Shown: positions 20,695 to 31,555 of the stretch, piece after piece
Layout of the letters: each line of letters starts with the position of its first letter
Numbering within the stretch: the first letter of the stretch is position 1
DNA from: Streptococcus mitis
GTDB lineage: Bacteria > Bacillota > Bacilli > Lactobacillales > Streptococcaceae
Assembly: GCF_002005545.1 (NCBI RefSeq)
Contig: NZ_LBMT01000001.1
Location: forward strand, 2,028,441 to 2,092,440
DNA length: 64,000 bases
Direction of reading: 5' to 3'
Made by a program: the position numbers and the translations under genes
Notes under the pieces: generated by a model
Database searches by the model: none
What the model was told of the DNA's origin: nothing
The model's input: only the letters and a program-made list of their open reading frames with translations

Positions 20695-20723
20695 AAAAAA
20701 TAAGATTGAGTCCCCCCAACCTT
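20695..20723 (-). terminator. Weak terminator/attenuator between rpoZ and priA
   Basis: Minus strand AAGGTTG / CAATCTT (one G-U pair) with an eight-base G-rich loop, then TTATTTTTTC. It begins at the rpoZ stop. It may only attenuate, because priA lies 39 bases further on with no obvious promoter. Confidence 0.6.
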
Positions 20724-21036
20724 AAATTTTTTCACCATCTTCTTTTTCTTTAGCGATTTGCTCTTTGATTTTCTTTTCTTCTTCTTCTTTGCGGCGTTTT
20801 TCTTCTTCGATACGGCGACGCACTGCTTCACGTTTTCCTTCTGGATCTGGGTGAATTGTTACATTTCCTGATTCGATTTCTTCTAAAGCGCGAAGAGTTG
20901 ATTTTTCAGACTTGAAACCTTGAGTTGCTGGCGCACCTGCTTCCAATTCGTGGGCACGTTTTGCTTCCAAGATTACGAGTGAATATTTTGAAGGAACCTT
21001 GTCTAGCAAGGTATCAATAGAGGGTTTTAACATCAT
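20722..21036 (-). CDS. rpoZ: RNA polymerase omega subunit
   Basis: Assists assembly of RNA polymerase around the beta' subunit. The N-terminal half has the omega pattern: [20 protein letters not shown], then [10 protein letters not shown] and [15 protein letters not shown]. The last about 35 residues are almost only Lys, Glu, Arg and Ile, predicted as a charged helix, as in other streptococcal omegas. It is downstream of gmk (24-base gap), the classical Firmicute pairing. Confidence 0.95.
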
Positions 21037-21060
21037 TTACTTGTACCTATTTTCTAAATT

Positions 21061-21702
<642 letters not shown>

Positions 21703-21781
21703 TCAGTCTGTGAAATAACATTTCTCTAGAATAATGGCAAAAAGCCAGATTATCTTTTACAGTCTTTCTATCTAGTGTAAC

Positions 21782-21807
21782 AAAAAAGCAGTAATTTTTC
21801 AACTGCT
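21782..21807 (-). terminator. Terminator after rny
   Basis: Minus strand AGCAGT / ACTGCT stem with a 9-base loop and TTTTTTG directly after. It lies 10 bases beyond the rny stop. Confidence 0.75.
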
Positions 21808-21816
21808 CTTTCTTAT

Positions 21817-23430
21817 TTATTTAGCATAATCTACTGCACGAAGCTCGCGAATCACGGTTACCTTGATATTTCCTGGGTAATCGAGATTGTTTTCAATTTT
21901 CTCACGAACTTTATGAGCCAAAATTGTGACTTTGTCGTCCTTGATTTGTCCTGGATTGACCATGATACGGATTTCACGTCCTGCTTGAAGGGCAAAGCTA
22001 GTTTGTACTCCTTCAAAGCCATTCGCAATTTCTTCCAAATCATGGAGACGCTTGATGTAGCTTTCAAGAGACTCACTACGAGCACCTGGACGGGCTGCGC
22101 TCAAGGCATCTGCTGCAGCAACGATCACTGCAATGACACTTTCGGCTTCTACATCACCGTGGTGACTAGCAATCGTATTGACCACAACTGGGTGTTCCTT
22201 ATACTTACGAGCCAATTCCATACCGATTTCAACGTGGCTTCCTTCAACCTCGCGGTCAATGGCTTTCCCGATATCGTGAAGGAATCCAGCACGACGGGCA
22301 AGAGCCGCATTTTCACCCAGTTCGCTCGCCATGATACCAGCCAACTTAGCAACCTCAATCGAATGACGCAAGACATTTTGTCCATAAGAAGTACGGAACT
22401 GCAAACGTCCCATAATCTTCATCAAGTCTGGATGAAGGTTTGGCGCACCAATCTCATAGGCAGCGGCCTCACCGTATTCACGGATCTTATTGTCAATCTC
22501 TTGACGGTTTTTCTCAACCAACTCTTCGATACGAGCTGGATGGATACGACCATCCTTAAGCAACATTTCCATGGTCATACGGGCAATCTCACGACGAATC
22601 GGATCAAATCCTGACAAGGTCACCACTTCTGGTGTATCGTCGATAATCACATCGACCCCTGTCAAACTTTCAAAGGTACGAATGTTACGACCTTCACGAC
22701 CAATAATGCGTCCCTTCATAGTATCGTCTGGCAGATGAACCGTTGAGTTTGTTGACTCCGCTACATATTCACCAGCGATACGTTGCATAGCTTGAACCAG
22801 GATATCCTTGGCCATTTTGTCAGAACGTTCCTTGACCTCTTGCTCAGCTTCGCGAATACGGCTAGCAATCTCCTTGGTCAAGTTTTCCTCTGTCTGAGCC
22901 AAGATAATATCTCGTGCTTCTGCCTGAGACAGGGCACCAATACGCTCTAACTCTGCTTCTTTTTGTCTTTCGACTTCCTCTAATTGCTCTTCACGCGCAT
23001 CAAGGTTTTTCGCTCTATCAGAAATACTTTGTTCTTTTTGTTCAAGTGTTTGTTCTTTACTCGTCAAATTGTCGTCCTTACGGTCGAGGCTAGTAGCTCT
23101 CTCTGTCAAACGACTTTCGATTTGTTTGAGTTCTTGACGTTCTGATTTGAATTCAGCGTCCACTTCTTCACGGTATTTTCTGGCTTCTTCTTTGGCCTCC
23201 AATAGTGCTTCTTTTTTAAGAGACTTGCTTTCACGCTTGGCTTCATTAACAAGTAAATCTGCTTCACGCTCAGCTTGTCCACGTAAATTAGTTGCTTCTT
23301 GTTCAGCATTTAAAAGCATCAACTCCGCAGCTTCCTGAGATGATTTCATCTTGGCTGAGATGCTGACATATCCAATGACTAAACCAATGATGACGGCAAA
23401 AACAGCAATCGCAATCGACATGATTTCCAT
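21817..23430 (-). CDS. rny: Ribonuclease Y
   Basis: A membrane-anchored endoribonuclease that starts mRNA decay. It is 537 residues: a single N-terminal membrane helix (about 5-25), then a long Glu/Lys/Arg-rich coiled coil (about 30-210). A KH domain follows (about 225-290, with [15 protein letters not shown]), then an HD domain with metal ligands in [22 protein letters not shown] and ASHHGD. All HD residues are intact. Confidence 0.97.
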   Translation of the reverse strand: MEIMSIAIAVFAVIIGLVIGYVSISAKMKSSQEAAELMLLNAEQEATNLRGQAEREADLLVNEAKRESKSLKKEALLEAKEEARKYREEVDAEFKSERQELKQIESRLTERATSLDRKDDNLTSKEQTLEQKEQSISDRAKNLDAREEQLEEVERQKEAELERIGALSQAEARDIILAQTEENLTKEIASRIREAEQEVKERSDKMAKDILVQAMQRIAGEYVAESTNSTVHLPDDTMKGRIIGREGRNIRTFESLTGVDVIIDDTPEVVTLSGFDPIRREIARMTMEMLLKDGRIHPARIEELVEKNRQEIDNKIREYGEAAAYEIGAPNLHPDLMKIMGRLQFRTSYGQNVLRHSIEVAKLAGIMASELGENAALARRAGFLHDIGKAIDREVEGSHVEIGMELARKYKEHPVVVNTIASHHGDVEAESVIAVIVAAADALSAARPGARSESLESYIKRLHDLEEIANGFEGVQTSFALQAGREIRIMVNPGQIKDDKVTILAHKVREKIENNLDYPGNIKVTVIRELRAVDYAK

Positions 23431-23763
23431 GTTTTTACCTCATTTTATTGTTATTCCGAATGACATACATTCTTTTACATTCTACCATAAAAAAGTGATT
23501 TTCACAAACCTAAAATAGAATATGTTTTGGGGAATTTTAGGACTACAGTTTCTTGAATTTTTGAGGAGATAATTCATTGTCACTATCAAAAAGTTCCGCA
23601 GAATCTCTACAGCTATGGATTATCTGGTGCCGTGCCGAATAGTGTTCCGCTAGATTTAAACATTTTTACTTTCAAATCTTTGAAAACTCACTTTGAGAAA
23701 TCACAGCGTATCTTCAAGGTCAAATTTGTCACAACTTAACAATTTTTACTTAGTTGTATCAAT
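23431..23763. other. Intergenic stretch between rny and the SIR2 gene
   Basis: 333 bases without a gene. The rny promoter should be in its left part. A plus-strand frame stays open for about 59 codons (about 23555-23740; it includes VPQNLYSYGLSGAVP and ends KVKFVTT-stop) but has no start codon or ribosome site. I do not recognise it. It may be the tail of a gene lost when the SIR2 gene was inserted. No tRNA, repeat or attachment site was recognised. Confidence 0.4.
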
Positions 23764-26511
23764 TTATTTCTTAAATATTAGTTTGTCCTCTTCTAGAGCT
23801 TTTAAAATATACTCATTAATCAATTTATTATCTTCTTCATTTTTTGAAAAATAAGTTTTAATATTATTGGGAGTTCTATGTTCTAATAGACGATGGATAA
23901 CATCATCACTTCTATCATGGAACCAGGTCCAATCTACTTCAGGATAAAGACCTAGAATATCTTCTTCAATATCTTTTAAAATCTTAAAATCAGAAAAATA
24001 TCCTTTTCTACTTAAGTTATATAAATCTGATACAGATTTTTCTCTTGGGTCTGGGAAAGTTTTAACCCCCTCATCTCTTTTATCATTAATTCTTTTAATC
24101 AAATGATGGTAGATTTTATTTTGTATCTGAGGAAAATCATAGACATTCGAACTCATCAGATCAATTACTTTGTGGTAAATAATGTTCTCTGATTGTTCAT
24201 AGACTTTTAGAATATCCAGAATATCATCTTTAACATCCTCTTCAAAATACTTAAAAAAGTGGCATATCAAATCAGAATATTCTACAATTCTTTTTACATC
24301 ATCATTTTTATATTTTATTCTTAAAATATCTGTATTAAATTTTTCGAGTACTATTATTGCAGTTTCCTGTTCAGTTGAGCAATATTCTAGTAACCGTGAA
24401 TAGAGTGGGTACACTGAATTATATAAAGAAAAATTTTTCTCCAATATTTCATTTAAATGTTTATTTACAGTCCCAATTATCTTAGATTTCAATGAATCTT
24501 TATCAATAGCATCCATATTAGCGAGGACATTTTTAATAAGTCCCTTAACTTCCTCGCTCCAATTATAATACAGTGTCTGAGTATTTAAAATATCTATTAC
24601 TCTTTCTATGTCAATATCATCAACAAGAGGAAGAAAAGTTAGTATATTTTTAAGTTCTCGAAGTTTTTCATCCTCAGTAATTTTAAGACTTTCTTGCAGA
24701 TGAGTAATTCGATTCAACAAATATTCTTTTGCTTCCTCAGTAACTTTTATTTTGCCAAATGAATAGTTTCTAAAATATAAATTTACAACCTTAAAATCTA
24801 TACTCGGCAGAATTAATTGGACATCATCCAAATCAAGATTTTTAAGCCAAGAGGCTGTTCTATCAAAAACACTTGCCTCAGGTTTGATATATGAATTATC
24901 ATAACTGAGTAATAATATTTCTAAATATCTATTAATGATTGATTTATAAATCTTATAATGTTCAACACATAAACAATTTAATTTTAAAAAGTTATAAAGA
25001 TTTTTTACTGTAAACTCCGCATTAAAGAGATGATTATTTTCAGACCACCCTCCTCTTCTATAGTTTTCATGCTCTTCACGAATTTCATCAAATAATTCAT
25101 TAATAGTTTCTAATTTTTTATATAAAAAATTGAGACTAAGGATTGAATCTCTAAAAAATTCTATAATCTTTTTCTCATCTCCAGTAACCGAGTTAATAAT
25201 TTGTTCTGTTAATTCGTTTAATTCTCCATCATAAAGTGGCTCTGCATAACTAGGTGTTTTTTCGTATCTATCAATTATTTGAATTTGCTGAAAATTAAAT
25301 TCACAAACTAAAAAATTAAAATAGTCTTTCTGACGAAATGCTATATTAGCTAGTTCTCTAAATTTTGCTTTTGCTAAGGAATATTGTTTTTCTTCATACA
25401 ACTTAAAAGCCTTACTTAAGAATCGATTACCCTTTAAATCTCTAGGCTCACCAATCTCCATATCTAGAAAGCGGTTTAATAAAGATTTTTTAGATACCAT
25501 AATTCGTAATTCTTCATGACCATCAATTTCAAATCTTGATTGATCATTTCCAAACCAGCAATACTCATCATCCCAGTTTAAAGCCCTTTTCTTTAAATCA
25601 GAATATCTAGAAAAATCTTTCGCATCAATAAAACTAAGTCTATCTAAAAAAGCCAGTTGATTCCATAAATCATCAGCATTATTTACATCTTGACTTCGGT
25701 TTTCTGATAGAACCTCTAAAAAATATTTTGTCCTGCAATACAATTTGTTCTGTTTTTCTGATGTCTCCTGACCTAGATTCTCTTCATTAGAGATAATGAA
25801 AATTCCTTGCTTCTTATAATACTCTCGAATGATCATAGACGGTTCCTCGGGAGTATAAAAATAAGCATTTTTAGCATCCAATTTAAATGTATTTTGAATC
25901 ATTCTAAAAATTGAATTAAAAGTCGAATCACTTAGAGAATACCCCACAAACAATAGAGTATGATTCATTATCAATGACTGGATTAAAGTAGAAATCATTG
26001 GGAAGTTCAAATGATAGTCTGAATAATCATCTTCTTTCAAAACAATATTTTTCTTACTGAAGTCACCATGCATTTTAATCAAGTATCTTTCCGAACTCGT
26101 ATAGGGGATGTCTTTATCTTCAGCTACTACATTGTACTTTAACAAGCCACTTTCAAATTGACTCTCCAGAAGTGAATCATAGTTTGTCGTAATAATATGT
26201 TTTGGTGCAATTTTTTCTATTAATTTATGTAACTCATTTGGTTTACTCAATCCCTTCTTAAAGAAAATTTCTTCTATCTTCTTTGTGTACTGATTTTTCC
26301 CAAAAGTATCATAATAATACTGAGCAATTCTCAGTGGACTATCTGTTCTTTCTTCTGGTATGTCCAATTCTTTTTTTAATGATTGAATCAATTCTCCCCA
26401 AGTTGGTAGATTAGAATTAGCTGATATTCCTGCACCAACAAACAAAACTAAGGAATTTTCTTTAATAGAATTCTTTATTTGAGTTATAGATAAATTATAA
26501 TTTTCTTCCAT
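23764..26511 (-). CDS. SIR2-domain protein with large helical C-terminal region; candidate anti-phage NADase effector
   Basis: 915 residues. N-terminal SIR2 domain (1 to about 270): GAGIS at 26-30 (NAD loop), TTNYD at 108-112 with the catalytic-type Asn110, KMHGD with catalytic-type His148, and FVGYSLSD at 188-195. All key residues are present, so NAD hydrolysis is plausible. The remaining about 640 residues look all-helical, with no motif I can name and no membrane segment. The domain plan resembles single-gene defence sirtuins of the DSR type (infection sensing by the long C-terminus, NAD depletion by SIR2) rather than ThsA, which is shorter and has a SLOG domain. Very AT-rich compared with rny and tmcAL, suggesting transfer. 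No partner gene is adjacent. SIR2 is certain; the defence role is inference. Confidence 0.85.
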   Translation of the reverse strand: MEENYNLSITQIKNSIKENSLVLFVGAGISANSNLPTWGELIQSLKKELDIPEERTDSPLRIAQYYYDTFGKNQYTKKIEEIFFKKGLSKPNELHKLIEKIAPKHIITTNYDSLLESQFESGLLKYNVVAEDKDIPYTSSERYLIKMHGDFSKKNIVLKEDDYSDYHLNFPMISTLIQSLIMNHTLLFVGYSLSDSTFNSIFRMIQNTFKLDAKNAYFYTPEEPSMIIREYYKKQGIFIISNEENLGQETSEKQNKLYCRTKYFLEVLSENRSQDVNNADDLWNQLAFLDRLSFIDAKDFSRYSDLKKRALNWDDEYCWFGNDQSRFEIDGHEELRIMVSKKSLLNRFLDMEIGEPRDLKGNRFLSKAFKLYEEKQYSLAKAKFRELANIAFRQKDYFNFLVCEFNFQQIQIIDRYEKTPSYAEPLYDGELNELTEQIINSVTGDEKKIIEFFRDSILSLNFLYKKLETINELFDEIREEHENYRRGGWSENNHLFNAEFTVKNLYNFLKLNCLCVEHYKIYKSIINRYLEILLLSYDNSYIKPEASVFDRTASWLKNLDLDDVQLILPSIDFKVVNLYFRNYSFGKIKVTEEAKEYLLNRITHLQESLKITEDEKLRELKNILTFLPLVDDIDIERVIDILNTQTLYYNWSEEVKGLIKNVLANMDAIDKDSLKSKIIGTVNKHLNEILEKNFSLYNSVYPLYSRLLEYCSTEQETAIIVLEKFNTDILRIKYKNDDVKRIVEYSDLICHFFKYFEEDVKDDILDILKVYEQSENIIYHKVIDLMSSNVYDFPQIQNKIYHHLIKRINDKRDEGVKTFPDPREKSVSDLYNLSRKGYFSDFKILKDIEEDILGLYPEVDWTWFHDRSDDVIHRLLEHRTPNNIKTYFSKNEEDNKLINEYILKALEEDKLIFKK

Positions 26512-26828
26512 ATTTGAACCATCCTATCATTAGTTTGTATGACATAAATACAAATTATCCTTCGAAATTTTCTTCTTTTCTGTTATATAATCATAAATAA
26601 GAGTTTATCATTGTTTATAAATATAAAAATTTGTTTGTCTTTTATATTCAATTATGATTTTTAATATTAACAATTCTCTTCATTATACCACAAGATAAGA
26701 GCTATAAAGCGGATTCAAGGGACAAGAACCTAGTTATTATACTAAAATTTTTCACTGGCTTTTTAACTTATGAAATCTGTCATTTTCCAATCAACTTTAT
26801 CTTTAATTTATTAGCTAAAATTTAAAAA
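26512..26828. other. AT-rich intergenic stretch upstream of the SIR2 gene
   Basis: About 320 bases of low-complexity, AT-rich DNA with no open frame worth calling. It should contain the SIR2 promoter, but I see no convincing -35/-10 pair. The ribosome site AGGATGG precedes the SIR2 start. Confidence 0.5.
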
Positions 26829-26853
26829 ATAAAAAGCCTACCTTTCAGTAGAC
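26829..26853 (-). terminator. Terminator after yoeB
   Basis: Minus strand GTCTAC / GTAGGC stem (one G-U pair), 6-base loop, then TTTTTATTTTTT. It is nearly the same sequence as the tmcAL terminator 644 bases away. Confidence 0.8.
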
Positions 26854-27108
26854 CTAGTAATGATCTTTGAAAGACAAGAAAGCCACGCTATCTCCATCCA
26901 TCATATAAATCAAGCGATTTTCTGCGTCGATACGACGTGACCAGGCTCCTTGGTAGTCATACTTGAGTGGTTCTGGCTTACCTATTCCTGTAAAGGGATC
27001 ACGTTGAATATCCTTGATTAGTTTATTGATTATTTTCAACGTTTTCTTGTCCTGAGTTTGCCAGTAGCAATAATCTGCCCAGGCATCTTCTGTAAACTTG
27101 AGCAGCAT
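26854..27108 (-). CDS. yoeB: YoeB-family mRNA-interferase toxin
   Basis: 84 residues, full length for this RelE-superfamily ribosome-dependent ribonuclease. Recognisable features are FTEDAWADYCYWQ at the N-terminus, the central PEPLKYDYQGAWSRRID, and the catalytic C-terminus FLSFKDHY with its terminal His-Tyr. It starts 3 bases after the yefM stop. Overproduction halts translation; YefM neutralises it and together they repress their own promoter (family knowledge). Confidence 0.95.
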   Translation of the reverse strand: MLLKFTEDAWADYCYWQTQDKKTLKIINKLIKDIQRDPFTGIGKPEPLKYDYQGAWSRRIDAENRLIYMMDGDSVAFLSFKDHY

Positions 27109-27111
27109 TCC

Positions 27112-27366
27112 TCACTCCTCAATAACATGGACTTGAGTGCTTCCAGCACGGACTTGAGCCATTCCTCGCAAAACCTTGTCTGATAACTCCTTATTTTGAG
27201 CGATTCTCAGAGTTTCTTGAATACTATCCCACTCGCTCTTTGAAAGAACTACAATGTCCTCGTTTGGATTTTTATTGACCACCGTCAAAGGCTCAAATTC
27301 ATCATTTACCTTTTTCATGTAGTCTTTTAAATGATTTCGGAATGTTGAGTAAAGAACTGCTTCCAT
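27112..27366 (-). CDS. yefM: YefM-family antitoxin
   Basis: 84 residues from the preferred start MEAVLYSTFRNHL, which has GAGG seven bases upstream; a longer in-frame version overlaps the promoter. The Phd/YefM DNA-binding N-terminus is followed by an acidic C-terminus that wraps the toxin (QVRAGSTQVHVIEE). It is first in the operon, as expected for an antitoxin. Confidence 0.94.
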   Translation of the reverse strand: MEAVLYSTFRNHLKDYMKKVNDEFEPLTVVNKNPNEDIVVLSKSEWDSIQETLRIAQNKELSDKVLRGMAQVRAGSTQVHVIEE

Positions 27367-27396
27367 AACCATACCTCGTTTTACCTCTTTTCCACT

Positions 27397-27425
27397 ATTA
27401 TACACGAAAAGAAAGAAATTGTCAG
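27397..27425 (-). promoter_or_regulatory. yefM-yoeB promoter
   Basis: Minus strand -35 CTGACA (27420-27425), a 17-bp spacer, and a perfect TATAAT (27397-27402), 31 bases before the yefM ATG. Confidence 0.7.
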
Positions 27426-27473
27426 GAACTTGTACAAGATTTTCTTTTCTATCTATTTATTCGTAAAAAATCT

Positions 27474-27499
27474 CAAAAAGTCCACCTTTCAGTAGACTT
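27474..27499 (-). terminator. Terminator after tmcAL
   Basis: Minus strand AAGTCTAC / GTGGACTT (one G-U pair), loop TGAAAG, then TTTTTGAGATTTTTT. It overlaps the tmcAL stop codon. Confidence 0.8.
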
Positions 27500-28595
27500 A
27501 GTTTGTTTCTATTCTTATCGGCACTCTTCCAAAATTCTGCTCTGCTATACTTGGATTTCCTAGTTGATAAATCTGGTCTGCCTTTTGAGTCATGACATCC
27601 CAAGGTTCTTTGCCAATTCGGCTGACTAGATTGACCTGCCCTTTCAGAGACTTAAGGTGTTGCCTGCCTTTTTCAGTAAATCCAAGGACATGAATGGCTT
27701 CTGGCAAATCACTTTCTCTAGCTTGCACCAAAATATAGGTCAAAAGACGTCTGACACGCGCCTTGGTGTAACGTTTGGTCGCAACCGCCTCAACCAAGTC
27801 TTCCACAGACTGGGCTGTCTTGATGGCATCCTTGATGCGTACTGCCATTTCTTGATTGACCTGATAGATGGTAGTTAGGTCGGGATTGGACAAGATTTGA
27901 TAGCGGAGCAAGGGAAAATAGTCTTCCCAGCTCACCTTACTGGCCTGCTCAAAGAGGGCAACAGAAGGCATAAAGTGTTCTAAGAAATCTTGGTCCTTCT
28001 GGTGCTGACGCAGGGCTGTCGCCGAGGCAAAGTCCACATCCTTATCCACAGAATGATAGCCAGCTCCCTGACGCTGAATCGGATGCAACTTGATGTTTCG
28101 TCCAGCAACTGCTTTGACATATGCAAGAGCAAGAACATGGTTGGGCGTATTGCCTGAAAAATCAAGACCAGCAAATTCCTTCCACATAGCTTGGGTTTTC
28201 TGGGGATAGGAAAGGGAATCAGGCAGATTTTCCACAAATTTCTCCATCTCAACACCTTGCTCTGTGTATAAGTCAGCAATTTTCTGGTAGTCCAGAACTT
28301 CCTCTGTACCAAAAGCTAGAGTATCAATACCCAAACGCGCCAAGATATCCACAGCCCCTTGGGCGAAAAAATCCGCCGCCTGAACACTGACTAAAAAGGG
28401 CAATTCTACTACCAGATCCGCTCCGTTTTCCAACGCCATCTGGGCCCGAGTCCACTTATCCACAATAGCAGGCTCCCCACGCTGCATGAAATTCCCAGAC
28501 ATGGCAACGATTTTCAGTCCCTCAGCCTGCTCCAGCAGGTATTTATGCCCATTATGAAAAGGATTGAACTCCGCGATAATACCTGTGATGGTCAT
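27498..28595 (-). CDS. tmcAL: tRNA-Met cytidine acetate ligase (YlbM/TmcAL)
   Basis: Makes N4-acetylcytidine at the wobble position of elongator tRNA-Met using acetate and ATP. It is 365 residues. A nucleotidyltransferase-like N-terminus reads [20 protein letters not shown] (HxGH motif), followed by [19 protein letters not shown]. It is the last gene of the yqeG-to-tmcAL operon, 9 bases after the methyltransferase stop. Confidence 0.93.
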   Translation of the reverse strand: MTITGIIAEFNPFHNGHKYLLEQAEGLKIVAMSGNFMQRGEPAIVDKWTRAQMALENGADLVVELPFLVSVQAADFFAQGAVDILARLGIDTLAFGTEEVLDYQKIADLYTEQGVEMEKFVENLPDSLSYPQKTQAMWKEFAGLDFSGNTPNHVLALAYVKAVAGRNIKLHPIQRQGAGYHSVDKDVDFASATALRQHQKDQDFLEHFMPSVALFEQASKVSWEDYFPLLRYQILSNPDLTTIYQVNQEMAVRIKDAIKTAQSVEDLVEAVATKRYTKARVRRLLTYILVQARESDLPEAIHVLGFTEKGRQHLKSLKGQVNLVSRIGKEPWDVMTQKADQIYQLGNPSIAEQNFGRVPIRIETN

Positions 28596-28604
28596 GGTAA
28601 TCTC

Positions 28605-29345
28605 CTACTTCTGCGCGACAAAAAACCAACGGGTGCTAGTTTCTGTTGGCTCCTTGTCCTCAAAATCCGCATAGAGTTTGAAGGACTTGAATCCAGCCTG
28701 TTCCAGCAAAATATCATAGGTCAAGACTTCATAGGTCCGCTCTTCATGTACTTCATCGTGACGACTAAAGGAACCGTCCGCCTCCTTGACAAAGAAAGTC
28801 AGCTCATGGACGATGGAGTGAGGTGCTGCATCCTCATAGGTATCCCAAAGCATGGCGAAATCTTCCGCATTTTCATGGTAGGAATAGCCTGGAAAAACCT
28901 CATCCGTCTGGTAAGTCGAATGCACATCAAAGATGAAAACTCCATCTTCGTTGAGAGCATTATACACCTCCTTAAAGACGTCCCCTACTTCCACCTCATC
29001 CTGCATGTAGCAGATTGAGTCCGAATAACAAGTGACAAAATCATATTGACCTGCCTTGGACAAATCCAGCATATTGCCTTCAATAAATTCAATCTTTTGC
29101 TTGGCTGAAGCCGCTCTCTTCTTAGCAATCTTCAACATATCAGCACTCAAGTCCAGACCAGTCACATCAAAACCAGCCTGAGAGAAGCGCACCGATTGAA
29201 TTCCTGTCCCACAAGCCAAGTCCAAGAGTTTCTTTCTCTCCTTGGTCTTAGGCAAATGACGAAGAGAAAAGTCCGTCCATTTATCGTATAAACTATCGTC
29301 CATGACCGCATCATAGACCGCCGCAAAGGTTTCATAAGTTGCCAT
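28605..29345 (-). CDS. Class I SAM-dependent methyltransferase
   Basis: 246 residues from MATYETFAAVYDAVM. The SAM loop LLDLACGTGIQSVRF is followed by VTGLDLSADMLKIA and an acidic C-terminal half. The substrate is unknown. The family usually sits with tmcAL, rsfS, yqeK and nadD in streptococci, which hints at RNA or ribosome-related work. The start ten codons inside the longest frame is preferred because homology begins there. Confidence 0.85.
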   Translation of the reverse strand: MATYETFAAVYDAVMDDSLYDKWTDFSLRHLPKTKERKKLLDLACGTGIQSVRFSQAGFDVTGLDLSADMLKIAKKRAASAKQKIEFIEGNMLDLSKAGQYDFVTCYSDSICYMQDEVEVGDVFKEVYNALNEDGVFIFDVHSTYQTDEVFPGYSYHENAEDFAMLWDTYEDAAPHSIVHELTFFVKEADGSFSRHDEVHEERTYEVLTYDILLEQAGFKSFKLYADFEDKEPTETSTRWFFVAQK

Positions 29346-29460
29346 AAAACATGATACCAAGAGCCTCCATGGCAAACACCACTCGCCCTATACCTTTCTA
29401 TCTTTTTTTCTAAAATAAGCAAAGAAACCCAGTTGACTACAACTGAGTTCAATTGTACAC

Positions 29461-29912
<452 letters not shown>

Positions 29913-30506
29913 TTAGTCCTCTTTCAAATAGTGCACAAAGGCGTTATAGGTTTCAAGGGTTTGGGGATAGATGGGGAATCCCTGATGAGCTAGATGCTCC
30001 ACGGTTCGAGCTGTTTCGTAGGCCACCGCCTTATTGAGCGATAGACTTGCAATCTCACGCGCCACATCTACTCCAGGAAAGGCTCGATTATGCTCGATAT
30101 AGTCTGCTACATAGATAACCTTATCTAAGTCTGTCATCTGAGCCGCCCCGACTGTATGGATTTCAATGGCTCGCAGGATTTCAGAATCATCCAAATCCAA
30201 GTCTTCCTGAATCTTGTAAATTCCGACCATACCATGCCAGACATTATTGCCCCAGTTTTTGAGGTTAGAGTCTAGCTGATAACGGCCAATTAAGTCTAAA
30301 AATTCCTGATCTGACAGCTTTTTAGCATAGTCATGAAGAAGGCCTGCAAGACCTGCTTTCTCGGCATCGACTCCAAATCGTTGGGCCAGTTCTATGGCTG
30401 CACGCTCCACACCTAGACAATGGGTTAAACGTTTTTCAGGTAGAAGCTCTGCCATTTTTTCCAACAAAGCCTCACGAGAGCAGTTGATATAGTCTTGATA
30501 GGCCAT
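29913..30506 (-). CDS. yqeK: HD-domain diadenosine tetraphosphatase YqeK
   Basis: 197 residues with HD metal ligands in [28 protein letters not shown] and [11 protein letters not shown]. The family symmetrically hydrolyses Ap4A to ADP. It overlaps the nadD stop by one base. Confidence 0.93.
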   Translation of the reverse strand: MAYQDYINCSREALLEKMAELLPEKRLTHCLGVERAAIELAQRFGVDAEKAGLAGLLHDYAKKLSDQEFLDLIGRYQLDSNLKNWGNNVWHGMVGIYKIQEDLDLDDSEILRAIEIHTVGAAQMTDLDKVIYVADYIEHNRAFPGVDVAREIASLSLNKAVAYETARTVEHLAHQGFPIYPQTLETYNAFVHYLKED

Positions 30507-31135
30507 CAGTAGAGCCCCTCCTTCTCGATATAGTCTAGCACCGGCTGAGGCAGGAGAAAGTTGGGTTTCCGACCTTGAGCAATGAAGTCACGCACCATGC
30601 TGGATGAGATATCCATGAGAGGCACATCCACCCAGATAACTGGATAGGAAGTTCCAGCCTTGTAGCGTGGACGCTGAACCCCCACAAACTGAACCATGTC
30701 GACCAGTTCATCAATTCGGTACCACTTAGGCAGATAGTCCACCATGTCGGCACCGATGATAAAGTAATAATCTGTGTCTGGATTCTTCTCAGTTAGAAGC
30801 TTCATGGTGTCGTAGGTATAGGAAATGCCCTTGCGCTCTAACTCGATTGTTTCAATGACTATCCCTTCAATCCCCTTAATCGCCAATTCAAGCATCTTGA
30901 GACGATGGTGTTCAGGGATGGTTTCTTTTTTATCTACGTGAGGAGGTTGGTATTCAGGCATGAGCAGAATCTGTTCCAGTCCCAACTGTTGCCGTACTTG
31001 GTCCGCAACGATCAGATGGGCATTGTGAACAGGGTTAAAATTCCCCCCTAGAATCCCGACTTGTTTGCGTTTTTTCTCCTTGATTTCTGGCTCCAACTCT
31101 ACCTTGGTAAAGGGAGTCAATAATTCGATTGCCAT
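30506..31135 (-). CDS. nadD: Nicotinate-nucleotide adenylyltransferase
   Basis: Converts nicotinate mononucleotide to deamido-NAD in NAD synthesis. It is 209 residues, with the nucleotidyltransferase motif [15 protein letters not shown] and C-terminal [15 protein letters not shown] (the ISSTxxR equivalent). An N-terminal extension of about 25 charged residues precedes the core. It is co-transcribed with yqeK. Confidence 0.95.
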   Translation of the reverse strand: MAIELLTPFTKVELEPEIKEKKRKQVGILGGNFNPVHNAHLIVADQVRQQLGLEQILLMPEYQPPHVDKKETIPEHHRLKMLELAIKGIEGIVIETIELERKGISYTYDTMKLLTEKNPDTDYYFIIGADMVDYLPKWYRIDELVDMVQFVGVQRPRYKAGTSYPVIWVDVPLMDISSSMVRDFIAQGRKPNFLLPQPVLDYIEKEGLY

Positions 31136-31186
31136 AGGCTAGTCTCCTTTATTTCTCTGTAAAAACAGTTGTTTGGAGTAGTTTTT

Positions 31187-31498
31187 TTAGATTTCTTTGA
31201 CTTTTTTAGAAATCTTGCGATTCTCTTTCTTGCTAGATTGTTTAAACAAAATCAAGATTCGTCCGATTTTTTGGACTGTATCCACACCAATTTCTTCTTC
31301 CAAGATTTCAGCTACTTCGTGGATATTTTCATCTGTGTTTTGCAAAAGAGTAACCTTGATCAATTCACGGGCGTCAAGTGCCTGACGGACGCTGGTTTTG
31401 ATTTGGTCGTTCAGTCCATTTTTTCCGATTTGGATGATGGGTTTGAGAGTGTGTGCCTGGCTGTTGAGGAAGGCACGTTGTTTTGATGTTAATGACAT
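31187..31498 (-). CDS. yhbY: CRM-domain ribosome assembly RNA-binding protein YhbY
   Basis: 103 residues. The CRM fold motif IQIGKNGLNDQIKTSV (GxxG loop) is followed by ELIKVTLLQNT and IGRILILFKQS. It binds 50S precursors in related species. It is separated from yqeH by 211 bases full of hairpins. Confidence 0.94.
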   Translation of the reverse strand: MSLTSKQRAFLNSQAHTLKPIIQIGKNGLNDQIKTSVRQALDARELIKVTLLQNTDENIHEVAEILEEEIGVDTVQKIGRILILFKQSSKKENRKISKKVKEI

Positions 31499-31555
31499 AA
31501 TTTCTTCCTTGTTTTTTGATAGTTATTTTAGGTGGTGAGGGACGGTCGGAACTAA

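Noticed and set aside
21913..22614. A 233-codon plus-strand frame
   Set aside because: It lies antisense within the rny KH/HD region, and its sequence has no family features; rny is intact on the other strand.
26512..26853. Possible attachment site or tRNA fragment flanking the SIR2 gene
   Set aside because: No tRNA-like fold, integrase gene or direct repeat common to both sides of the SIR2 gene could be found by eye.
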